From a halophilic archaeon (GTDB lineage: Archaea > Halobacteriota > Halobacteria > Halobacteriales > Haladaptataceae), in assembly GCA_003298465.1 (NCBI GenBank), contig QNGA01000012.1, positions 1-64,000 of the forward strand: a stretch of 64,000 nt of DNA, read 5' to 3'. Below are positions 1 to 8,341 of this stretch, in pieces (within the stretch, counting starts at the first letter, position 1; every line of letters starts with the position of its first letter). A model generated the notes under the pieces. That model was not told the origin of the DNA and did not search any database. It was given only the letters and a program-made list of their open reading frames with translations. The position numbers and the translations under genes are program-made.

Positions 1-106
1 CGGCGGGGCGACACCCGTACCCATCCCGAACACGGAAGTTAAGCCCGCCTGCGTTCCGGCCAGTACTGGAGTGCGCGAGCCTCTGGGAACACCGGTTCGC
101 CGCCTC
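1..106 (+). rRNA. rrf: 5S ribosomal RNA, 5' end cut by window edge
   Basis: The stretch carries the conserved archaeal 5S core (CCCATCCCGAACACGGAAG, then CAGTACTGGAGTGCGCGAGCC). It ends with a 3' strand GTTCGCCGCC that would pair with a GGCGGC 5' end lying outside the window. About 15 nt of the 5' end appear to be missing. The following tRNA-Cys shows this is the tail of a haloarchaeal 16S-tRNA-23S-5S-tRNA-Cys operon. The 3' end is placed to within a few bases. Confidence 0.96.
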
Positions 107-120
107 CCACTCATACCACA

Positions 121-155
121 GCCCACGACCAGCGCGTGCTGGCCGTGGGCTTTTT
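121..155 (+). terminator. Hairpin plus T-run after 5S rRNA
   Basis: GCCCACG-A-CCAGC-GCGT-GCTGG-C-CGTGGGC forms a near-perfect stem of 12 pairs with one mismatch and is followed at once by five T residues. It lies 15 nt after the 5S gene and before a separate TATA box for tRNA-Cys, so it most likely ends the rRNA transcript. Archaeal termination mainly needs the T-run; the stem may serve processing. Confidence 0.75.
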
Positions 156-190
156 GCATGTATAACGAGCGATGAACTGTCTGAGACCGC

Positions 191-199
191 TATATTTAT
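191..199 (+). promoter_or_regulatory. TATA box of tRNA-Cys
   Basis: TATATTTAT starts 36 nt before the mature 5' end of tRNA-Cys, a normal archaeal TATA position for a tRNA with a short leader. It suggests the tRNA can be transcribed separately from the rRNA operon. Confidence 0.6.
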
Positions 200-226
200 G
201 CGGTCGAAAGCAGTAGACGAAGGTGC

Positions 227-302
227 GCCAAGGTGGCAGAGTCCGGCCGAACGCAGCGGCCTGCAGAGCCGCCTACCGCCGGTTCAAATCCGGCCCTTGG
301 CT
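227..302 (+). tRNA. tRNA-Cys (GCA)
   Basis: The acceptor strands GCCAAGG and CCTTGGC pair fully, with T as discriminator base. The anticodon stem is GCGGC/GCCGC around loop CTGCAGA, giving anticodon GCA. The T-arm CCGGTTCAAATCCGG is canonical. CCA is not encoded. It follows 5S rRNA, as in most haloarchaeal rRNA operons. Confidence 0.97.
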
Positions 303-752
303 TGGTACGATTCTCTCACGATCCCGAGACGACCAGAGATTTCACCGCCATCGGCGGTGACGGTGGCAGTAACCGGAGACGTCTCGGGGGTATCGTTCAG
401 AACGCGACGTCCGGATTTCCACGGGCGCTCGGTCACGCCATCGACGAGCGGTCGCTGTCGACGCTCGCCGTGTCGTCCACCGGTCTTCGGTGCCGGTCGG
501 TTCTCGCATCGCCTCACGGAATCGAAGGTTAATCGAGCGCGGAAGCGTGCTCTAACGCGGCGTGACCTACTGGTTCCCGATCGTTCTCGGTGGCGGTGCG
601 ACGTTGTTGCTCGAAGCGGAGGGTCGCCGTCGGTAACGTAGCGGTCGACGAACGCGGCGTTCCCTTCTCGTGCGCCGGCCGATGAATGTGGCGCGTCGCC
701 GGTCGAACGTCAGAGGTGCGTATAACTTGCCGGCCGTCGTCGCGTATCGGGG
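303..752. other. Non-coding gap with MFS promoter at its end
   Basis: No reading frame here shows haloarchaeal codon bias or acidic composition. The only signal I can support is TATAACTT at 721-728, 25 nt before the ATG at 753, which fits a leaderless promoter for the transporter gene. Confidence 0.5.
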
Positions 753-1943
753 ATGACGACCGTCCCCGAGGACACGACCCCTCAGTCGGCGACAGTCCCA
801 TGGCGTTCCACCACGGTCCAGGTCGTGCTCGCGAGCACGTTCCTCGCGCCGCTCGGCGTGCCGCTCATCAGTCCCGCACTCCCGGTCGTCCGGGATCAGT
901 TCGGCATCACGGACGCGACGGCGAGTCTGCTTATCTCCGTGTACTTCCTCACCGGCATCGTCCTCTCGCCGCTCATCGGGATGCTCGCGGACCGCGTGGG
1001 ACGGCGGCGGGTACTCGTCGTCTCGCTGTTCGCCTTCAGCCTCAGCGGGGGCGCGCTCGCGTTCGTCGGAAGCTTCGACCTCCTGCTGGCCATCCGACTC
1101 GTCCAGGGGACGGCGGCGGCCGGCATCTTCATCGCCACGGTGACGCTCATCGGCGACGCTTTCTCCGACGTGCAGCGCAACGCCGTGCTGGGGGTCAACA
1201 ACGCGATGCTGTCGGCCGGCGCGGCGGCCTACCCGCTGGTCGGCGGGGCGCTCGTCGCCGTCGCGTGGAACGCGCCCTTCCTGGCGTACTTCGCCGGCCT
1301 CCCGGTGGCGGTGTTCGCGTTCCTGACGCTGGAGGAACCGGTCACCGACCGCGAACCGCGGCGGCTCGTCTACATTCGGAACGCTCTCTCCACGCTCTCC
1401 GGGCGCTCGACGGCCGTCTACTTCGGGAGCGCGTTCGCGACCGAGGTGTTGCTGTTCGGGTCGGTGCTCACCGCGCTCCCGTTCCTCCTGACGGCCCAGT
1501 ACGGCCTCTCGCCGGTCGGCATCGGCCTCGTCGTGACCGCGGCGGAGGTCGTCTCCATCGTGGTCTCCTCCCAGAACGGACGGCTCGCGCGCTCGCTCTC
1601 GAACCGTCTGCTCGTCGCCGGCGGCTTCGCCTCCTTCGGCATCGGACTCGTCGGCACGTGGCTCGCACCCACGGCGCTGTTCGTCGGCGTCGCGGTGACG
1701 TTCGTCGGCGCGGGGCTCGGGCTGAGCATGCCCTCCGTCGACGCGGCCATCAGCGGACTGGTTTCCGACCGCTACCGGGCCGGCGCGCTGAGCATCCGCA
1801 ACAGCACGACGTTCCTGGGGCGGTCGCTCGGCCCCGTCCTGTTCGCCGGACTGGCGCTGACGACCGGTTACCGGCCGCTGTTGCTCGGTGCCGGACTCGC
1901 CGCGTTCGCGTGGAGTCTCGTCGTGCTCCTCGCTACCCGGTAG
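753..1943 (+). CDS. MFS transporter
   Basis: This 396-residue protein is a 12-TM-type major facilitator superfamily transporter of the drug/H+ antiporter style. After a short cytoplasmic N-terminus the first helix begins near residue 22. The loop between helices 2 and 3 has the MFS motif A, GMLADRVGRRR (residues 76-86), and alternating hydrophobic segments continue to the C-terminus. The length is typical of the family. The start is supported by a TATA-like element 25 nt upstream, which implies a leaderless mRNA. The substrate cannot be read from the sequence; efflux of small molecules is the usual role for such single-gene MFS proteins. The gene stands alone, convergent with the oxidoreductase downstream. 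Confidence 0.9.
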   Translation: MTTVPEDTTPQSATVPWRSTTVQVVLASTFLAPLGVPLISPALPVVRDQFGITDATASLLISVYFLTGIVLSPLIGMLADRVGRRRVLVVSLFAFSLSGGALAFVGSFDLLLAIRLVQGTAAAGIFIATVTLIGDAFSDVQRNAVLGVNNAMLSAGAAAYPLVGGALVAVAWNAPFLAYFAGLPVAVFAFLTLEEPVTDREPRRLVYIRNALSTLSGRSTAVYFGSAFATEVLLFGSVLTALPFLLTAQYGLSPVGIGLVVTAAEVVSIVVSSQNGRLARSLSNRLLVAGGFASFGIGLVGTWLAPTALFVGVAVTFVGAGLGLSMPSVDAAISGLVSDRYRAGALSIRNSTTFLGRSLGPVLFAGLALTTGYRPLLLGAGLAAFAWSLVVLLATR

Positions 1944-2021
1944 CTCGCGGACCTCCTCGCCTCGGGACACAGACCGACGTCGACGCCGGCGGGAACTCGC
2001 GTCGGTCGCGCGTCGCCGGGG

Positions 2022-3005
2022 TCACTCCCGTCGGTCGACGGCGACCGGTCGGCCGACGTCGGCGCTCTCGTACAGCGCGTCGATGACGGCCAGGTTCCGG
2101 ACCGCCGCCGCGCCGTCGGTCCGCGGCCGTTCGCCCGACTCGACGTAGTCCGCGAACCGCTCCACCTCGCGGCGGTACTGGTCGGTCGGATCGAACGTCT
2201 CCGTGACGCGGCGGCCGTCGACGGCGTACGCCAATTCCGTGCCGTCGTCGCCGCGTGGGACGAACGCCTCGGGGGCCTCCAGCCAGCCGTTCGTCGCCTC
2301 GACGCGGTACCGCTGGACGTCGCTCGTCGTGAACCCGGCCGATATCTCGGCGGTGGCGCCGTCGCCGTATTCGAGTATCGCGGTGAGTTCCGTGTCCACG
2401 CCCGCGCCGAACGTGTCCGCGGTCGTGGCGTAGGCGCGCTCCGGTTCGCCGAGGAAGAGCCGAGTGGCGTCGACGGCGTAGCAGCCGACGTCCATCAGGC
2501 AGCCCCCGGCGAGGTCGGGGTCGAGTCGGACGTCGTCGGGGTCGTCCATCGGGAACTGGAACGTCGCCGTCACCGAGCGCACGTCGTCCAGGTGCTCGCG
2601 GACGACGCGGGCCGCCCGGAGCGTTCGCGGGTGGTAGCGGTACATGAACGCCTCCATGAGCGTCACTCCCCGTTCCTCGCAGTGGGCCTTCATCTCCCGT
2701 GCTTCGTCGGCGTCGACGGCCAGCGGCTTCTCGCAGAGGACGTGGTGTCCGTGGTCGGCGGCCTTCTTCGTCCACTCGGCGTGGAGCGCGTTCGGCAGCG
2801 GGTTGTAGACGGCCTCGACCGCTTCGTCGGTGAGCAGCTCCCCGTAGGAGCCGTAGGCGCGCTCGACGTCCAGTTCCTCGGCCGTGGTCGTCGCCCGCGA
2901 CGCGTCGCGCGAGGCGATGGCGACGACCTCGTGCTCGGAGTCCTGGATGGCCGGGACGACCGCCTTCGTGGCGATGTTCGCCGTGCTGACGACGCCGAAG
3001 TTCAT
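2022..3005 (-). CDS. Gfo/Idh/MocA family oxidoreductase
   Basis: This is a 327-residue NAD(P)-dependent dehydrogenase of the Gfo/Idh/MocA family. The N-terminal Rossmann fold opens with MNFGVVSTANIA, the STANI variant of the nucleotide loop seen in the dihydrodiol and xylose dehydrogenase subgroup. The family signature CEKPLA is at residues 91-96 with the key Lys93. The C-terminal alpha/beta domain supplies the substrate pocket. The frame stays open to 3101, but the ATG at 3005 starts the fold exactly, and a TTCTTTACC element about 25 nt upstream supports a leaderless start. The substrate is probably a sugar or polyol; D-xylose or glucose oxidation would fit but is only inferred. It is divergent from the NifU-like gene. 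Confidence 0.9.
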   Translation of the reverse strand: MNFGVVSTANIATKAVVPAIQDSEHEVVAIASRDASRATTTAEELDVERAYGSYGELLTDEAVEAVYNPLPNALHAEWTKKAADHGHHVLCEKPLAVDADEAREMKAHCEERGVTLMEAFMYRYHPRTLRAARVVREHLDDVRSVTATFQFPMDDPDDVRLDPDLAGGCLMDVGCYAVDATRLFLGEPERAYATTADTFGAGVDTELTAILEYGDGATAEISAGFTTSDVQRYRVEATNGWLEAPEAFVPRGDDGTELAYAVDGRRVTETFDPTDQYRREVERFADYVESGERPRTDGAAAVRNLAVIDALYESADVGRPVAVDRRE

Positions 3006-3144
3006 GGGTTCGCTTCGCCCCCCGTGGTAAAGAAGTCGCGGGCTGGTCGCGGCGCCGGGCGTTCGTTTCGACTGCCCGTCCCGCCGTCGATTGGAACCCA
3101 AACATTCCCGTAGTTCCAGCCCCTACTTCGAACAAGTAACCATT

Positions 3145-3510
3145 ATGACCGAGACCACGACCGACGATACCCTGAAATCGCGGGTCGAGACCTGGCTCGC
3201 CGGCCAGATGCCTATCATCCAGATGCACGGCGGCACCAGCGCGGTCCAGAAGGCCGACCCCGAGGACGGCGAGGTGGTCGTCGAACTCGGCGGCGCGTGC
3301 AGCGGCTGCTCCATCAGTCCGCGCACGACCCAGAACATCAAGGTCGACCTCGCGAAGGAGTTCGACGAGGTCGACGAGGTCGTCGTCCGCGTCGCCGACG
3401 ACGGCGGCGACTGGGCCCCCGACCAGGCCGAGAGCATCATGGGCATCGACCGCAACGAGGGCGGTCGCGGCGGCCGCGGCGAGGGCTCGCCGAACAGCGA
3501 CCATCTCTAA
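3145..3510 (+). CDS. NifU C-terminal domain-like Fe-S protein
   Basis: The 121-residue protein has the NifU/Nfu C-terminal domain fold: an N-terminal helix (about residues 8-26), then beta strands and the conserved CSGCS motif with Cys52 and Cys55. In the family this CxxC pair holds a transient Fe-S cluster for delivery to apo-proteins in the cytoplasm. A Gly/Arg-rich tail (GGRGGRGEG, near residues 107-115) follows the domain and is probably disordered. The ATG at 3145 is chosen over the GTG/ATG extension at 3091 because residues before it do not belong to the domain. No other suf or isc genes lie nearby, so it works as a stand-alone carrier. Confidence 0.85.
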   Translation: MTETTTDDTLKSRVETWLAGQMPIIQMHGGTSAVQKADPEDGEVVVELGGACSGCSISPRTTQNIKVDLAKEFDEVDEVVVRVADDGGDWAPDQAESIMGIDRNEGGRGGRGEGSPNSDHL

Positions 3511-3783
3511 CGACCTTTTCCGACGACGTCGCGGGGTGGCACGCGCCTGACGGTGTGGCCATCCGGTAGGCTCCCCGTAAAAGCTCGACCAAAAGCGCCG
3601 GAAGACGCGCCGCGTCGTCCGAGCCTTCGTTCGCTGCGCTCACGAAGACACAGCGCTCGTTCGGGCTTCGCTCACTCGCGGCGAGTTTCCTAACCCTCTA
3701 GCTGCTGGTCGGCAGGCGCGACACCCGCCGGACAGTCGGTCGGCGCGAAACTGCCGGTCGGTTGGCCCGCCGTCTCCGGTCGA

Positions 3784-4686
3784 TTACTCCCGACGCGCGA
3801 CTTCGTGCCGACCGAAGCCGTAGCGCAGGCGGTTGGCGAGTCGTCGGGAGAACCGACCCTCCTCGCCCGCGCGACTGCCGAACCGCTCCGTGAGCGCCTG
3901 GTAGATGAGCGGGAGCGGAACCTCCTGTTCGAGCGCCTCCTGGACCGTCCAGGTGCCCGTCGACCCGCCGGCCACGTGGTCGGCCACGTCGCCGAGGTCG
4001 GTGCCCTCCTCGCGGAACGCCTCCTCGCAGAGTTCCAGCAGCCACGAGCGGATGACCGCGCCGTTGTTCCACGTCCGGGCGACCGCTTCGAGGTCGAGGT
4101 CGTACCGGCCGCGGTGCAGGAGTTCGAACCCCTCGCCGTACGCCTGCATCAGCGCGTACTCGACCCCGTTGTGGACCATCTTCACGTAGTGGCCCGACCC
4201 GGCGGGACCCATGCGGTCGTGGCCCGCCGGCCCGGTGGCGACGGCGTCGAAGACCGGTTCGAGTTCCGCGTAGGCCCACTCGGGGCCCCCGACCATCAGC
4301 GAGAAGCCGAGTTCCGCGCCCGCGGGGCCGCCGCTGGTGCCGCAGTCGAGGTACGCGGCGTCGGTCGACTCCGCCCGTCGCACGGAGTCCTCGAAGTGGG
4401 AGTTGCCGCCGTCGACGACCACGTCGTCGGCGTCGAGGTGCGAGGCGAGGTCGTCGAGCGCGGCGTCGACCGGGTCGCCCGCGGGGACCATCAGCCAGAT
4501 TCGCTTCTCCTCGCCGAGTCGCTCCGCGAGGTCGGTCACGGAGTCCGCGGGGGTCGCGCCCGCGTCCGCGGCCGCCGCGACCGCCGCCTCGTCCAGGTCG
4601 AACGCGACCACGTCGTGGCCGGCTTCGAGCGTCCGATCCACCACGATACGTCCCATGCGGCCCAGTCCGATGACGCCCAGTTGCAT
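3784..4686 (-). CDS. gnd: 6-phosphogluconate dehydrogenase, decarboxylating (short form)
   Basis: The 300-residue enzyme oxidises and decarboxylates 6-phosphogluconate to ribulose 5-phosphate in the oxidative pentose phosphate pathway. The N-terminal Rossmann motif is GLGRMG (residues 7-12). The substrate-binding loop is GTSGG (116-120), and the catalytic block HYVKMVHNG contains Lys169 and Asn173. It is the short form, about 300 residues compared with about 470 in enteric bacteria, lacking the long C-terminal helical extension; this form is usual in haloarchaea, where the pathway supplies pentoses. The frame runs open far upstream but codon use becomes non-coding there, and MQLGVIGLG is the family start. 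It is single-gene and divergent from the asparagine-synthase-like gene. Confidence 0.93.
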   Translation of the reverse strand: MQLGVIGLGRMGRIVVDRTLEAGHDVVAFDLDEAAVAAAADAGATPADSVTDLAERLGEEKRIWLMVPAGDPVDAALDDLASHLDADDVVVDGGNSHFEDSVRRAESTDAAYLDCGTSGGPAGAELGFSLMVGGPEWAYAELEPVFDAVATGPAGHDRMGPAGSGHYVKMVHNGVEYALMQAYGEGFELLHRGRYDLDLEAVARTWNNGAVIRSWLLELCEEAFREEGTDLGDVADHVAGGSTGTWTVQEALEQEVPLPLIYQALTERFGSRAGEEGRFSRRLANRLRYGFGRHEVARRE

Positions 4687-4995
4687 GTCCGGAGACTCCG
4701 CGCCGCAGGTGGTAGTGGTTGCGGTTCGGGTCGCCGATCGTGTCGCCGGCCCCGCTCCGGGAGAGTATCGACGGCCTATCGGTCCGTCAGGTTCCCCCTG
4801 ACGTCGGCCCCGCTCCGGAGTAGACGACTCATAACAATCGGCCGTCCGCCGGAAGTGCGACGCGATGAGACGCCACGAGAACCCCGAACCGTCGATACGA
4901 CGACGAGAACGGCGGTCCACGAAACCGGAAAGCACCTCCATCGACGACGATAGGCGTCCGGTCGCGAGAGCCGGCGTCTCGACGCGGTCGCCGTA
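4687..4995. other. Divergent intergenic region
   Basis: This 309-nt gap separates the divergent gnd and asparagine-synthase-like genes. Both promoters must lie here, but I see no clear TATA box for either and no convincing small gene. Confidence 0.4.
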
Positions 4996-6879
4996 ATGGT
5001 CGGCATCTGCGGCGTACTCGGGCGGGACGCCGACGTCGCTCCCCTGGTGGCGGACCTGGTCTGGGCGGACGGACAGCGGTCGTCGACACACGACGGCGAC
5101 CGCGTCGCCGTCCACGCCTCCACCCACCCCCTGCTCGCTGCGGCTCCGGTCCGCGAGGTCGACGACGACACGCTCCTCTGGCTCGTCGGCGAGGCGTACG
5201 GGTTCGACGACGGAACCCGGTACGCTCCCCGCCCCGACGGGATGGACTGCGTCGAGTACTGCGCGCGTCGCTACCGCGACCACGGCGTCGACTGCTTCGC
5301 GGGGCTCAACGGGAGCTTCGTCGGCGTCGTCTACGACCGGTCCGAGGCGACGGTCCACGTCGCGACCGACCGCCTCGGCACCAAGGCCGTCTTCCGCGCG
5401 CGACCGGACGGCGACCGGTTCCTGTTCTCCACGAACGTCCAGTCGCTGCCGCGCCACCCGTCCTTCGAGACGGAGTTCCACCCCCAGTACGTCTACGAGT
5501 ACCTGGCGTACAAGCGGTCGTTCGGCGTGACGACGCCGCTGAAGGGCGTCGAGAAGCTGCCGCCCGCGACGGTGACCACCGTCGACCTCGACTCGATGTC
5601 GGTCGAGCAGGAACGGTACTGGGAGCCGATATTCGACCCGCTGGACCGACCGTTCTCGTACTTCGTCGACCGGTTCACGCGGACGTTCCGGACGGTCATC
5701 GACGAGTGGACGCGCGACGACGTGGACTACGGCGTCCTGCTGAGCGGCGGCAGCGACTCCCGCCTCGTGCTCGCCGCGCTCGGCGAGGACGCCACCGCGT
5801 TCCACATGAACGACTGGCTGAACCGGGAGGCGCGAACCGCGGCCGCCGCCGCCGACGAGGTCGGGGCGCGGTTCGAACTGCTGGAGCGCGGCCGGGAGTA
5901 CCAGTGGTCGGCGCTGGAACGCAACGCGCCGCTGTCGAACTTCGATGGCTGGTTCAGTCAGGCCCGGACGACCGGGTTCGCGGCGACGCTGACCGACGAG
6001 GTCGACGCCCTCCTCTCCGGCATGTACGCCGACACGCTGTTCAAGGGCCACGGCATCCCGACGCCGGCGGTGTCGCTCGGGGCGCTCGGCACGCTCCACC
6101 CCCCGGTCGAGGACCGGGTCGAAACCGTCGAGGAGTTCGTCGACCACTACGCCAGGGACCTGCCGGCGTACGTCGACGATTCGGTCTCGCTGCGCGAGAT
6201 ACTGGCCGACAACGTCCGGTACGACGGCGAGTCCGTCGACCACCACGGCGTCGAGTACGACTCGGTCCGCGAACTCGTCCTCTGTAGCGAGTACTATCCC
6301 CTGTCGAACGACACCGAACAGATATTCACGAACAGCGCGATGCAACTGCTCCCGTACCGGTCGCCGTTCCTCGACGACCGACTCGTCGACCTCCACCTCC
6401 GGATGCCGATACGGTATCGGCTCCGGCGCAACGTCGTCAACCGGGCGCTCGAACGACTCGCCCCGAACCTGGCCGAACTCCCCCACGGCGAGTCGCGCGT
6501 GCCCCTCGACTACCCCCACCCCGCCTACTTCCTCGCCGAGAACGCCGTCGCGTTCTGGCGGCGACACGTCCGGTCCGACCGGCAGTCGGAGCCCCACCTC
6601 ACCGAGGGACCGTGGACGGACGTCGGTGAACTCCTCCGGACAGACGACGAGGCCGTCGAGCGACTCGACGACCGCGGGGACCTGGTGGCCCGGCTCCCGT
6701 TCCTGTCGCGGTCGGGCGTCGAGGAGTGCTACCGGAACCACCTGGCGGGCGCGGACAACACCACCGAACTCTACACGCTCCTGACCCTGCTCGAACTACC
6801 GGTGACGGAGTACCTGGCGAGCGAGGGCGAGTCCGTCGAGGCGGCTCCGACTCCATCGACCGACGCGAGGATGCGGTGA
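4996..6879 (+). CDS. Asparagine synthase-like protein lacking the Cys2 nucleophile
   Basis: This 627-residue protein has the two-domain layout of class II glutamine amidotransferase asparagine synthases. The N-terminal Ntn-type domain (about 1-190) keeps the LNGSF block (104-108) and TDRLGTK (124-130). The synthetase domain has the ATP-pyrophosphatase loop SGGSDS at 250-255. It begins MVGICG where the family has MCGI: position 2, the catalytic Cys that hydrolyses glutamine, is Val, and a Cys occurs three residues later. Glutaminase activity is therefore doubtful, while adenylation should still work. In haloarchaea such proteins often lie near surface-glycan genes and may amidate sugars or other acids; that is inference. 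It could also use free ammonia. Confidence 0.82.
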   Translation: MVGICGVLGRDADVAPLVADLVWADGQRSSTHDGDRVAVHASTHPLLAAAPVREVDDDTLLWLVGEAYGFDDGTRYAPRPDGMDCVEYCARRYRDHGVDCFAGLNGSFVGVVYDRSEATVHVATDRLGTKAVFRARPDGDRFLFSTNVQSLPRHPSFETEFHPQYVYEYLAYKRSFGVTTPLKGVEKLPPATVTTVDLDSMSVEQERYWEPIFDPLDRPFSYFVDRFTRTFRTVIDEWTRDDVDYGVLLSGGSDSRLVLAALGEDATAFHMNDWLNREARTAAAAADEVGARFELLERGREYQWSALERNAPLSNFDGWFSQARTTGFAATLTDEVDALLSGMYADTLFKGHGIPTPAVSLGALGTLHPPVEDRVETVEEFVDHYARDLPAYVDDSVSLREILADNVRYDGESVDHHGVEYDSVRELVLCSEYYPLSNDTEQIFTNSAMQLLPYRSPFLDDRLVDLHLRMPIRYRLRRNVVNRALERLAPNLAELPHGESRVPLDYPHPAYFLAENAVAFWRRHVRSDRQSEPHLTEGPWTDVGELLRTDDEAVERLDDRGDLVARLPFLSRSGVEECYRNHLAGADNTTELYTLLTLLELPVTEYLASEGESVEAAPTPSTDARMR

Positions 6880-6897
6880 GCGACGCGCCGCCTCGCG

Positions 6898-8196
6898 CTA
6901 CCGCCTGCGCGACCGCCAGCGCTCGACTCCCGCGCCGACCAGCGCGAGCAGGCCTGCCGCGAGGAGGAACAGCCGTTCCGCGAGTCGGTCCGGCCCGACG
7001 TACTTCGCCATCGAGACGGCCCACGCGGCGCGCTCGCGGACGACGCCGGCGTCGCTCGTCCGGTTCGGAATCCCGGCTTCGCGGGCCGTGGGGCCGTCGC
7101 TCCCCTCGCCCGGCAGGCGGTCGGCCTCGTAGGGGAGTCCGCCGGTCTCGACCGCCCAGACGACCTCGCCGTCCTCGTCCACCTCGACGACGCGGTCGTT
7201 GTACGAGTCGGCGACGAGCGTGTGGCCGTTCGCGAGGCGGTCGGCGTCCCGCGGCCAGTCGAAGGTCGCGCTGCCGCCGTACTTCCAGACGACGTCTCCC
7301 TCCCGGTTCAGTTCGACGACGCGGTCGTGTTCGCTGTCCGCGACGAGCAGCGTCCCGTTATCGAGGGTGTCCGGGTTGTGCTGCTCGTGGAGCACGTCGC
7401 CGCGCTCGTGGAAGTCGTCGGGGCCGACGACGGGGTCGACGCGGACCGACCCGTTCCCGCCGCCCGCTCCCCGCTCGACGTGCAGGTCGACCACCGTGTC
7501 GAAGTTCCGCAGGCTGACCCGGAAGGTGTCGGGGCCGACGCGGTCGACGTCGTTCATGTGCGTCCAGTCGCCCTCCGGCCCCATCCCCTCGGGGCGCTCG
7601 TAGCGGTCGGTGGCGTTCCACTGCCAGAGGACCTCCTTCGAGCGGTTCACGGCGAACACGCGGTCGTTGCCCATGTCGACGAGCACCCAGCGCGGCTCGC
7701 CGTCGACGGTGTAGCGGTCGGCGTCGTGGAGTTCGTGCGCGTGGAGCTTCGCGTCGAACCACGCGTACTCCCACACCGTCTCCTTTGTCTCCCTGTCGAC
7801 GATGCGCAGCGAGTTGCGAACGCAGTTCTCGTGGCCGTCGTTCCGGAACCGATCCGGACACTTCCCGTCGGGAATCTCGTCGGCGACGGCGACCTGGACG
7901 CGACCGTCGCCGAGCGCCTCCACGTCGAACACGTCGTCGGCCTTCGCGTACTCCCAGACCACCTCGCCGCCGGGCGTCACCTCGATCACCTTCCCCTCGT
8001 GTTCGTACCCTTGGAGCGCGATCAGGGTGTTGTTCCGCGGCCGGTCGTCGTCGACGGCGAGCCGCGGCTCCGCGGGGGCGGCGAGCGCGCCGACCGCGGC
8101 GACCGCCAGCAGCGCGACGCCGAGCACGGCGAGCAGCTTCGCGCGACGACCGGGAACCGCCAGCCACGCCAGCGCGGAGGACACGTCCGGGGACAC
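6898..8196 (-). CDS. Arylsulfotransferase (ASST)-like membrane-anchored beta-propeller protein
   Basis: The product is about 432 residues. A TM helix near residues 19-42 anchors it, and a second near the C-terminus (LAERLFLLAAGLLALVGAG) is followed by a basic tail, so the propeller domain lies outside the cell. Repeated blades of the type EVVWEYAKADDVFDVEALGD and NGHTLVADSYNDRVVEVD match the ASST/NHL-like propeller family. I recognise the fold but cannot confirm sulfotransferase activity. The frame is open to a GTG at 8283, but codons before about 8220 lose G/C third-position bias, so the GTG at 8196 is preferred. It is divergent from ychF. Confidence 0.75.
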   Translation of the reverse strand: MSPDVSSALAWLAVPGRRAKLLAVLGVALLAVAAVGALAAPAEPRLAVDDDRPRNNTLIALQGYEHEGKVIEVTPGGEVVWEYAKADDVFDVEALGDGRVQVAVADEIPDGKCPDRFRNDGHENCVRNSLRIVDRETKETVWEYAWFDAKLHAHELHDADRYTVDGEPRWVLVDMGNDRVFAVNRSKEVLWQWNATDRYERPEGMGPEGDWTHMNDVDRVGPDTFRVSLRNFDTVVDLHVERGAGGGNGSVRVDPVVGPDDFHERGDVLHEQHNPDTLDNGTLLVADSEHDRVVELNREGDVVWKYGGSATFDWPRDADRLANGHTLVADSYNDRVVEVDEDGEVVWAVETGGLPYEADRLPGEGSDGPTAREAGIPNRTSDAGVVRERAAWAVSMAKYVGPDRLAERLFLLAAGLLALVGAGVERWRSRRR

Positions 8197-8341
8197 GCAC
8201 GGCGGTTCGGAGAGGTCGGAGAAATGTGGTTCGGTTCCGCGCAGCGACCGCGTGTCGCCCGTTCCCGGACCACCAGCTAGCACGCGACAGACCTGTCAGC
8301 TTCCGAAACTACTTCACCGGCGGGTCGCCGAAAGCGGTGTA

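Noticed and set aside
567..1970. Long minus-strand frame opposite the MFS gene (467 codons)
   Set aside because: It is Arg/Glu-repeat-like, has no domain pattern and mirrors the coding strand; antisense frames stay open in high-GC genes.
1933..3504. Long minus-strand frame over the oxidoreductase and NifU-like genes
   Set aside because: The product is Arg-rich without any motif; real genes with clear families occupy other frames.
3511..3783. A small gene between the NifU-like and 6-phosphogluconate dehydrogenase genes
   Set aside because: The stretch has low-complexity TTCGCTGCGCTCA-like words and no frame with proper bias.
4996..5013. Cys5 of the asparagine-synthase-like protein as catalytic nucleophile
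   Set aside because: The Ntn mechanism needs the nucleophile at the processed N-terminus, which position 5 cannot be without unusual cleavage.
4687..6741. N-terminal extension of the 6-phosphogluconate dehydrogenase frame
   Set aside because: The frame is open only as a shadow of the opposite-strand asparagine-synthase-like gene; the family start is at 4686.
7802..8341. Upstream extension of the YchF frame
   Set aside because: These codons are Ser/Arg/Thr-rich shadow of the ASST-like gene; the G1 strand starts at 8342.
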